Source: Anadara kagoshimensis (Eukaryota; Mollusca; Bivalvia; Arcoida; Arcidae). Taken from it: 64,000 nt of DNA. The stretch covers positions 22,894,424 to 22,958,423 of the forward strand of contig CM037870.1 of NCBI GenBank assembly GCA_021292105.1, written 5' to 3'. A program made the translations under genes and the position numbers. The stretch's first letter is position 1, and every line of letters starts with the position of its first letter. The notes under the pieces were generated by a model, which had not been told where the DNA came from, ran no database searches, and saw only the letters and a list, made by a program, of their open reading frames with translations. Shown here in pieces: positions 55,521 through 64,000 of this stretch.

Positions 55521-57005
55521 AAATTGCCTTCAATGGACCTTTCTCAGGGTTAGGATTGGTCGGATCATCAATATAGTGTTTCATATGTTAATATAACAAT
55601 TAGGGTGTTGACTTCATCTTAGTTAGCACATTCTATTTTTATCTACAACTTTTTGCGTTATCTTCTGTATTTATAGAAGTCTGGTTTTAACTTCTCACTT
55701 TTCTTCGTCAAAATTCTCATAATTGATTACGCTTGTCATTAGGTTCAAATCAAGCAGAAAGAAATAAAAGTTAGAGGGGTATCTTGTAAAAACTGTATCT
55801 GGCTTCGGAAATTGACCCCTGGATTGGAAACGATATAGATCTAATTTTTTATTAATTTTTTGACAATGTGTTTAGAGTCAAATTGTTATTCCATGTTTTT
55901 ATTATTGTTTTGTTTCTTTCGACTAAAACTTTTCTTCTGTTAAAGACGTTAAAAAGAAAACAGAAAACGGTAGATTGATTTCTGTCTTAACAAAACTTTG
56001 TTAAAAAATCCTCAAACAACTAAGTTCCAAACCAAGTCAAAACCATGGTCAAGTATGTAAGGTCCAATCTTGATTTTACATTATACCTGCTTGTTTGGCA
56101 ATTTTTCAAAGACGTTTGTGGTCTAAAATTTCAAAAGCCTCGACAATTATGGTTGTATATACACCTATTGATAACTAAGTAGTAAGTTATCTCTAAATCT
56201 ACCCGCTGCATCAACAATGACAGAAGATGAAACGGACATGAAGCTCTCTTGTTTACACTAACGGACGGACAGACATGTTGTTTTTAAGTATTCAGTTATA
56301 AATGTCCACCCGCGCCAAACAGTTTTGACGGTTTTTAACGTTTTATCTTTGAATGTGAAAATCAGAGATAACGTTCTTTTTTTATTTATTTGACATTAAT
56401 TATTTCCGGGGCTGAAACCAAAAAGATTAAGACGGACAATTTTACATCAAAAACATGTTGTGTGAAAAAATGAAAAAAGTTTAGGGCTGAACATTTGGTT
56501 AAATAATGTGAATGAGTACTGCAAGTACACACAAGTAAATGTCATTTCTAGTTTAAATCTGCAGTATTTTGACAACTTCACATGTAAAATAATATTTTCG
56601 TTTATTAAAAAATTCACTACTTAACCAAAAACTGAAACAACTGATAAAGGTTGTAAAGTGCAAGAACATTTTTGCGGCAAACCATTATGTATAGAACATC
56701 ATATCAAACCCGATAAACCTGATTACAGTGCACGAGAGTACGTCGACTTGCATTAAAACTGCATGAGAATACACGTGCTGATCTACCGTGTTTCAGTGCA
56801 AATACATTGGTCGCATGATAGAACTGATAGGACATTATTGGGTGTTAAGATGATTTTGATTTTTATTTAAGACCAAAGAAAAATTCTAACTTTTTAGGGA
56901 TGTGTGTTTGCAACGTATCAGATACTAGATATGAAGAAGTCGGACTAGTACTTTTTATAACTGATGTCAAATCCACAAGTCATAATGCATTTCAAAAATG
57001 AAAGA
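55521..57005. other. No feature recognised
   Basis: Unique AT-rich sequence; no coherent coding signal. Confidence 0.35.
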
Positions 57006-57006
57006 A

Positions 57007-57047
<41 letters not shown>

Positions 57048-57058
57048 GTTGTTGTTGT
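57007..57058. repeat. (ATT)n-(GTT)n microsatellite
   Basis: About 13 ATT units passing into four GTT units. Confidence 0.93.
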
Positions 57059-57710
57059 ATAGAACTTTGAAGCTTCTTAGTAAGTGCATGCTATTTGGCA
57101 ACAAAGAAAATCAGATAATTATTAATGAAGACGACAAAACAAACGTCTTTGAACCAGCAAATTGTCATACTAACAGCACGGGTTATAATGGTGTGGTTAA
57201 AGTATATAAGTATATATGTCTGTAGGGCACATTCATCCCACTTTTCTAACCATCAATCTTAGACACGACGGACTTTGAGGATTATATAATCTGGTGATTT
57301 TACACTCAGGTGTTGAGCAGTTTAAAATTTATTTATACAGGTAAAACTATTTGAATTTTCTTTCTTAAATTACAACATTAAACGTAACCGTGTATTATAT
57401 ATGTATCTTTATAAATCTCAGGTCAAAGGTCACTCTAAATTTCCCAGTGTATTCATTTAACAGATAAATTCTGTCTGACAGCAATACAAAAGGTGTTGAT
57501 GAATGCATTATAGCCTTTAAATACCGCCATAACAAAACAATGAGCATATACTGATTTATCGAAGTTTGCTGGGCGTCACTAATGCACTACTAATGGATTT
57601 AACGCCTGTCAACAGACAAAAAATTTGTATTTAGATGTTACATAGCAACAATCAGTATGTAAAATGTCTCGTATCTTTGTTATCCCATTTAGACGATGAC
57701 GAAATTTAGA

Positions 57711-57870
57711 GATGGTCGTGTAGCTTAACACTCAAAGCTCACCGTGCTTGTTACTGCCTAGGTTCGAATCCCACTTCGTCAGGTCTCTGAGAAAGTTCAC
57801 TTGCTGAAATTCATTGGTTTTCTCCTGGCACTGAGTTCCAAAATTGACCGCAACGATATAAGCGAGAGAG
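57711..57870 (+). mobile_element. tRNA-derived SINE with clear A and B boxes
   Basis: Head GATGGTCGTGTAGCTTAACA with A box GTGTAGCTTAACACTC and B box AGGTTCGAATCCC (57761-57773), followed by the core TCATTGGTTTTCTCCTGGCA, CTGAGTTCC and CGATATAAGCGAGAG. A tRNA-like head of about 73 bp. It cannot be a functional tRNA as the arms pair poorly. Confidence 0.65.
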
Positions 57871-57984
57871 AGTACTGAAGGTTTACTTGTAATAAAATCG
57901 CATGTTCTCATGTTCGAAACATGATGTACCAGGATAAAGTAGAAATCCCAAAAGTGAAAACAAATAGGGAAAAAATTGTGAAAC

Positions 57985-58050
57985 AATTTTGGTCCAAACA
58001 CTTCTGATGAGGAATTGTATTCCGAAACTGCCGTCTAGTGTTGTAAAATT
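57985..58050 (+). ncRNA. Type I hammerhead ribozyme, core intact, one stem I mismatch
   Basis: CTGATGA (58004-58010), stem II GGAAT/ATTCC with TGT loop (58011-58023), GAAA (58024-58027), minimal stem III A-C / G-T around TGCC, and cleavage triplet GTC (58033-58035). Outer stem I AATTTT/AAAATT is perfect. Inner stem I is CACTT/TAGTG, so the base pair next to the cleavage site is T-T instead of A-T, and ACTGCCGT is no longer self-complementary. Weaker activity than the 11437 copy is expected. TTAAAATTGGTATAATATT follows, as in other family members. Confidence 0.72.
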
Positions 58051-58094
58051 AAAATTGGTATAATATTAATAGATATATACTAAATTTCTTGCAT

Positions 58095-58320
58095 TTTGCT
58101 GGTGCCAGACTGTGAAATGAGCTGCCCAACTACAGACAAGATGTCAAGTTGTTTTTTCTATGCTTTTATGTCTTCGCAATGTTTTACTTTATGCTTTCCT
58201 TTATGTGTTATGTGTTATGCATTATGTATGCTAAATGCATCTTTATGAAGTCAATTCTAAAAAGCTCAGTAGAGCTTATGTTATTGTATTTTATAAAACT
58301 CGACATTATTTGACTTGATT
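58095..58320 (+). mobile_element. LINE 3' stub (jockey/CR1-like C-terminus)
   Basis: GCCAGACTGTGAAATGAGCT reads AR-L-stop-NELP; with the usual Trp at the stop this is the WNELP motif found at the C-terminus of CR1/jockey-like LINE proteins, continuing NYRQDVKLFF. A 3' UTR-like stretch follows, ending ACATTATTTGACTTGATTTG. As at 11.4 kb, a LINE stub lies next to a hammerhead, here downstream. Confidence 0.45.
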
Positions 58321-58766
58321 TGTTCTATTAAACTGTCGGCTAGTTCTTTAAATTGTGTATTTGTTGCACATACCGTCTCTCGTGGTGTTTCTTCACTTGT
58401 TAAAATTATACTTTATCATTTAAAAGATTGAAACAAAGTTTTATGACTGGACTTGGCATGAAACGAGATATACTTCATACCAAAATGGAAAAACCAGAAA
58501 TAATGTCCATTGATAATAATCACATTAGTGAAATATTGTCTAAAACACGTGCGTTGATAATGGTATGTAAAAACATATACAAAATATTGCATGATCTTGA
58601 AATTCATCTTCATGTAAACCCGATAAAGTCTTAATCGGGGAAAAATCAATTAAATCATTCAGAATTCACAAAATTCCATCTAGAAACCTGTTGTGAAATC
58701 TTCTCTAAATACTCGCACTATCTGATAGTTGCACTTCACTTGTTTAATTTTAAACTAAAATATATA
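58321..58766. other. No feature recognised
   Basis: A 68-codon plus frame at 58428-58634 (MKQSFMTGLGMKRD..) and a longer minus frame overlap here; neither is supported. Confidence 0.3.
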
Positions 58767-58995
58767 CAGGACAGACTTGTCGAAAGTTTAACAATAAGCT
58801 AACGAATTAGTGTCGAATCGACAGCTCCTCATCTCAGCCCCAAGTAACCTATACCTCAACAGTTTTTCAGACAGCTGCTATAACATATCTTGACAATTTT
58901 TTCTGAAACTTGCTGTTCATATCACGACCACTCAGCAGCCAAACTCGGACTCCTTTCCGTAACCTCGATGTTAAATTTTCGATAGGTCTGTTATA
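58767..58995. mobile_element. Foldback MITE, second copy of the 40476 family
   Basis: Left CAGGACAGACTTGTCGAAAG, TTTAACAATAAGCTAACG; right, reversed, AACAGACCTATCGAAAATTT, AACATCGAGGTTACGGAAAG. TA precedes the left end; the right terminus is altered, so its exact end is uncertain. The middle shares TCGACAGCTCCTCATCTCAG-type sequence with the 40-kb copy in inverted order. Confidence 0.75.
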
Positions 58996-59324
58996 CATGT
59001 ATGTTTCTTCCCTAATTCCAGATGCCATAACGAAATCCCCTCGAATGTACGTAAGAACATCAATTTTATCTATGTTTATATGAAATAAAAGTCTGGAATA
59101 TTAACCGATTTTTAGATGATATAAAATTGTTTACTTTAGCCGAGAGTCTGATTTTTTAAATGATATATATTTTCGTCATTCACCTGCACTGGGAATAAAA
59201 AGGATTGGTTTTATTTAACTTTCGACCAGGCATGCTGTAATTAACTTAGATTAGGATTTTCTGATTTGTACTCAGAGCAATAATATAGTACCTAGTAGTA
59301 GTGACAAATGGTTAAAACATACTG
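58996..59324. other. No feature seen
   Basis: Unique AT-rich sequence. Confidence 0.3.
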
Positions 59325-59456
59325 ATGCGCTTACCCTTCTGGAGCACACGGTCTCACTTCCCTGGTGGAAATTCACGTGTTTTACTTAATTTGCCCGTAT
59401 TTAATAAGTTTTTACATTGCTTTTTGGGATTGGTATTTGGACATAGATTGGTAATC
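59325..59456 (-). repeat. Family A end fragment, left half of a head-to-head pair
   Basis: GCGCTTACCCTTCTGGAGCA, CTCACTTCCCTGGTGGAAAT, TTTGGACATAGATTGG. It stops just short of the constant terminus and meets the next copy. Confidence 0.72.
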
Positions 59457-60085
59457 AAAACAAACATACTAATCCATGTCCGAATCACAATCCAGAAGCA
59501 AAGTAAAACTTTGGAACTGACAAGTTAGGTTAGACACGTGAACTTCCACAGGGAAGTGAGGCCGGGTGCTCCGGAAGGGTACGCACTTCCTGTTAAGCTA
59601 GCTACACCCGCCACGTGTGTGATCAAAAATGTGTGAAAGGAACATGGAACTATGAGACGGCAATCCTGGACACAGAGACATCACACTTGTCAACACATTG
59701 TGATGACAGCCATAAAACTTTTTGAGGGTGTTGATAAGCCTAGGATTGCAATATCCCTGAGTCAACATTTTATTTGCAAGCAGCCTACTTCGTTGTACAA
59801 AGTCCCCGTAGTGAGAACAAGCTCCACCATAGCGTATTAATTGGGAAACAAATACACCATAAGCAGGAGAAGCAGGTATATTGCTGCATAAAAAGGGAAA
59901 GTTGACAATAGAAAAATTAAAGTCATCACGTTTGTCATAAAGTTTCAAATGTAGCCTTTTGTATGCGTCATAATTCAGGTATACGTCTAAATATGAAGCA
60001 GAACTTGAGGAATCAGTCGTGTCTTTTATTTCAAGCTCACTAGGATAGATGACATTTACATAGCCTCCAAATTTAGGATTGTGTT
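59457..60085 (+). repeat. Family A, longest well-preserved copy (about 630 bp)
   Basis: Contains all landmarks from AAAACAAACATACTAATCC to the distal GAAGCAGAACTTGAGGAATC and TTTATTTCAAGCTCACTAGG. Together with 3593-4190 it defines the longest extent of the family seen here. No open frame of note: the 116-residue minus frame is not conserved between copies. Confidence 0.8.
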
Positions 60086-60765
60086 TTATTTTATCTATTT
60101 AACTATTATATTCAATCATACCATCAGATGTGATTCTGATTATGAACTCTGCAAATTCAAAAGAACATAACTAATGTTTATTTTTTATTTAAAACCTAAT
60201 TAAAAGATACTTTAAATCATCTGGCATCACTTGTTAATTGTATGATTGAAGCAATGGTCCTACTCGACTATCTTTGATGAGAGTAACATATAGCATTTAT
60301 TAATGTACCGAATGAATTTCTACAAACTGACCCATCTTATTATTTGTCATTAGCTATAAATACTTGAAACATATTTTACACGTGCTCTAAAAGCTAAACA
60401 TTTCACAAACATTCTAATGTGTTTAAGTTTTACAGATCATGCAAAGATACCACACGCTCTCCCAAGCTCCTTTTCGAGAACTTTTGTCTTATTTTCCTTC
60501 AAAATGTTTCAGACGTTTACAAGCCGTCAACATTCTTCAACCTATAAAAGCGTTTAATTAACCATTCAACTGTCTTGGTTAACGCGTTGTGAAGAGTTTG
60601 TTTTGCATGGCAATGGAAATTACAGAACTATAAATGTCATTTCTAGACAATTCAGGTTGTTTTATGTTAAAATTCCGCTTTTTGAAATAGTAATTATAAT
60701 AGTGAATTATTGTTTAAAGCCGCATCAGCAATATTGCAGCTATTCGCGGCGTAATTATAATAATA

Positions 60766-60770
<5 letters not shown>
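60086..60770. other. No feature seen
   Basis: Unique AT-rich sequence. Confidence 0.3.

Positions 60771-60820
<50 letters not shown>
60771..60820. repeat. (AAT)n microsatellite
   Basis: About 17 AAT units. Confidence 0.95.
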
Positions 60821-60821
<1 letters not shown>

Positions 60822-61775
60822 GTTTGTTTTTAATCCTAAAAGAAATTTAAAACATTACTGCTTACGATATGCACATATCCAGTTGCTGGAGCAGCCAAAA
60901 AATGATACCAATAATAGATACAAATGCAAATAATGAAGGTCACGTGATCAATGGTAGTTATACCTCATAAATGTCATCGATCTCAAAACGCAGTTTATAG
61001 AACAAAATAATTGGAAATATAAACAAAACGTTAAACTTTTACAAGATACTTCCAAAATACTTCTAATGTAAAATATTTTAATTGTTTCAAGTATTTAAAT
61101 GTTTTACACACTTTTACAACGTGTTCAAAATAGCTTTTGAAATAAATTCAAAAATCCTGGAATGATTTTGAAAACCTCAAAATTTGTTAGTTTTGCAGAC
61201 GATAATCATTTCAGACAGTTAGATAGCACGTAACAGACGTCCTGTCAATCACGTTACTGAATCATTACATGACGGAAATCATTGTTTATTTCAACGTGCC
61301 GTGTAATGCTGATAAGACTTTAATGACATCAAATTGTTCTCATTTTTCTCAATTACTGTTATAACACCTTTATACTCGGGACTTGTTTGAATGATTTATT
61401 TCTTGTTTTATAATTTAGTACAATAATACTTATATACAGCTGTGAAATTGCTAAATGTACTATCACTGTTAATTTTTTCCGCCCTTTATTATTTTTCCGA
61501 CTTTAAGCATAAACGGAAATAGTATTTCCACCCAAATAACAGTTTATAGTGGATTTGAACCTAGTAAAAATTAAAAATTGGATGCGGTTTTATTCTGTTT
61601 AAAACAAATCCCGCTGTGGAATTTTATAACATTTTCACCTGCAAAACAAATCGTTGCAATCAAACTGCACCTACCAAAAGAAATTGGCGTTCGATGTTTC
61701 AGAGTATTCTCTCTCATTCTCTCTCTCTCTGCCAAAGCAATCGGCGAAAGACATCTCACTGTAAAATGATTTTTT

Positions 61776-61814
<39 letters not shown>

Positions 61815-63444
61815 TTTAGGTATTTGTATACTTGTAATTTTTGCTGCATTACGTAACAAACATGTATAAAAGAGGTAAGATATACCGAGCTGTAGCTATA
61901 TACCTATCAAGAAAACATTTACAGACAACTTGAAATACATTCTAATTGGAGACGAGCCAGTATTTTACTGAAAGCCGACAGGTACATGTGCACTTCAAAA
62001 ATAAAAACTACTGATTGATAATAAAATGCAATGTAACGCCCAATTCAAGAATTAAAAACATTCCACTTATATCTACACGTCACCACGTACAGGCTATAAA
62101 TTATATACTTGCTACATAAGCTTGATACAGTTGCCGATATTGAATTTTTGAATGCTGATGACATATGCGTCATCATCGAACATGTCGCATTTTTGCGCAA
62201 GGTCAAATAAGAAATTATGTTTTTGACCAATCAAAAGGCAAAAGTGCTTGATATGCAAAATTTTTCATTTTACTTTTAAAATAATGAAACAGTTTTCTAC
62301 ATTTAGTATTGCCACTTCTTTGTCCCACAATACTAAACCTTTTCCCATAGCAGCACGCACGAGAGGCAAGGGAACCGTCTGTGTGATCAGTATTAGATAC
62401 AAAACAATTCTAACTGGTCTACGGGAACGTGTCGTCATGATAATTGACATGTGACTAGATGCAAGATGCTTAACAGTTAAAAAATGGCATCGGGTAGGTG
62501 CTCGTAGTTCATAGTTCTATTGCAAGCCAAAATTGTTAAAGATAGTATAGAATGGTCAAAAATATGTCAAATCCATTAAAATAATTTATTCGTCTGTTCT
62601 CCTAGCTCATCAGATATGTCATTATTATGGTCAGTAACGCCGTTATTCTGTGTAATGAAGATGTCCATCCATCATTAATTATCCAGACACTTAAGGTTAA
62701 AACTAAGATAAAGACCACCGTTAATGAGTGTATCCTATCAGTTTTATCAACAACTGTAAACATTCTTAATGAAGACAAACAAACACGAAACCGAGAACGT
62801 GACGGGAGGAAAACAAAACGTCTGTAACATACATGGCACTCAACAAATATGCCATAACTCCGCCCTAATTGATACACTTTATGTCCAAGATTTATCTTTC
62901 AGCACCGTGTTAATGGTCATCTTCTGTTGAAGAATTTTTTTTTTCATTGCACAGAATATGTCTAGTTTTAGTATAGCATTTTTCTTTCAACTTAATAAAT
63001 CTGCAATTTTAAAATGTTATAAGAATTGGTGAGCATTTTGTTTGTAATTGATTGCAAATAAAGCAATTAGAAATAAAAGAGAAAGGGTTCAGAAAAAGAA
63101 GCTTAGATGTGCACTCCACCACAAGGAACTAGACGCCCCCTGTCGCTGCATTATAAGCGACATTGCAAAGGATAAAATAAGACAAAAATAACTGTAATAG
63201 TAACATGTTTTTAAACAGCGACGATACACTAATGACGGTACATTGTATCGATAGTTCATTGGTATGTGTTTAAGTTAGGAAAATTACTATATAAATTATA
63301 TTCCATACACTTGACATATGCAATATGATAATCATCACAGGTAATTAATATCTATACCGGGACATGATGCAAGACAAAGTTAATTAGGTTAAACGTGTTA
63401 TGTATAGGAATAAAAAGCAAGACATATACTTTTAGTTTATTAAT
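60821..63444. other. No gene recognised; contains a (CT)n run
   Basis: A CT microsatellite at 61778-61811, with a shorter impure run at 61708-61730, explains the frames around 61571-61849. Overlapping frames on both strands at 62248-62454 and 62602-62877 have slightly richer composition but no recognisable motif. TGTCGCTGCATTATAAGCGA near 63138 is a small 7-bp-stem hairpin. Confidence 0.35.
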
Positions 63445-63598
63445 ATCTCAGGCGTGGGGAGAGTGTAACAAGCTAGACGAGTGCTTACCCGGCCTAGATT
63501 GCCTGATCGAAATTGGCTTATTTTGTCAGTTTTCAAAGGTTTTACTTTGTTCTGGGGGTTGTGATTTATACATGGACTTGTATATGTTTTTATTTGAT
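63445..63598 (-). repeat. Dispersed family A end fragment
   Basis: GCTAGACGAGTGCTTACCC, TTTGTCAGTTTTCAAAGG, TTTTACTTTGTTCTGGGGGT, TGTATATGTTTTTATTTGAT; only the terminus-proximal 155 bp. Confidence 0.65.
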
Positions 63599-63704
63599 AC
63601 TGCTTTTGTTAACATGATCTTGTTTCACTCAGAGTTTAAAATTGTAACTAAATGGACGGGTAATGGATGGTGGTAAGATAGTATCCAGTAATGTGGTTAT
63701 AGTA

Positions 63705-63930
63705 CTCTTAGAGTTGAGTTGAGTAGTATTGTTTAACGTCCCAGTCAAGAATACTTCACTTATATCGAGACATCGCCAGCTATAGGCAAAGGTGCAAAGA
63801 TGTTGCCTGTGTGTTGCGCTAATGGCATTATACAGCAAGGTTCTTTAGCGTGCCAAGCCCTGACTGACACGGGAATTCGTTTATTTTAAGTTCCCATCCG
63901 AAAGAACCGTGACTTTCATTCAACTATTCC
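63705..63930 (-). mobile_element. tRNA-derived SINE, head not identified
   Basis: The minus-strand tail TCTCGATATAAGTGAAGTAT, TCTTGACTGGGACGTTAAAC is nearly identical to that at 12775-13080, and the internal TTGCCTGTGTGTTGCGC and TTATACAGCAAGGTTCTTTA match too. TTGAG repeats flank the tail end. Confidence 0.58.
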
Positions 63931-64000
63931 GCTTATTTTTCAACCAGTGGATCATAAATACACATGTATAAAAATCAAAGATAAGCTCTTTTTACCCCAC

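Noticed and set aside
57711..57783. Possible functional tRNA gene
   Set aside because: A and B boxes are present, but the acceptor and anticodon arms do not pair and a SINE core follows, so it is a SINE head.
59598..59948. 116-codon minus frame
   Set aside because: It lies inside a family A repeat and is not open in the other long copies at 3593 and 44379.

Overview
This window looks like gene-poor, repeat-rich, AT-rich (roughly two thirds A+T by eye) nuclear DNA from a marine bivalve mollusc. No complete gene was found. Three things suggest a bivalve. First, a 1.7-kb element opens with a GGCCCATGGGCC palindrome and a CTCACCTGAG terminal inverted repeat and closes with CTCAGGTGAGC; this arrangement is familiar from bivalve introns and intergenic DNA. 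Second, several tRNA-headed SINEs share a tail of the form CGATATAAGTG..TTCTTGACTGGGACGTTAAACACC. Third, the mix of mariner, APE-type LINE and MITE remnants fits. The taxon call is from memory of such sequences and was not searched.

Layout. 0-2.2 kb: two phase-compatible putative exons of a minus-strand gene, a SINE, and a 42-bp tandem array. 3-9 kb: dispersed family 'A' copies and mostly unique DNA. 9.7-12.3 kb: a 3' LINE stub, an apparently intact hammerhead ribozyme, a second hammerhead split by an insertion, and a perfect 120-bp palindrome. 12.3-17.3 kb: A copies, SINEs, and a mariner element with TA target duplication. 18-26 kb: one possible 3' exon, a ~145-bp degenerate array, a decayed hammerhead unit, and a 32-bp array. 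29.8-34 kb: a diverged 1-kb duplication flanking the bivalve-type element with its internal 145-bp repeats. 34.8-38.5 kb: a nearly full-length but broken APE-type LINE. 40-45 kb: MITEs, a second broken mariner, and A copies. 45.1-49.4 kb: an A copy whose internal segment became a 24/21-bp minisatellite that was then split by a 5'-truncated L1/Tx1-like LINE. 49.7-51.2 kb: a SINE split by a TAA-flanked Harbinger-like element that itself carries a hAT-like MITE. 52-64 kb: MITEs, a foldback, a SINE, a second good hammerhead, a LINE stub, a head-to-head pair of A copies, and microsatellites.

Taken together the window records layered transposition rather than a pathway. The most interesting signal is a dispersed family carrying type I hammerhead self-cleaving ribozymes, at five loci and in all stages from apparently intact to dead. 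In one place two units lie in direct repeat. This resembles the retrozymes reported in metazoans. Coordinates of repeats without clear termini are approximate, and no homology search or folding program was available.
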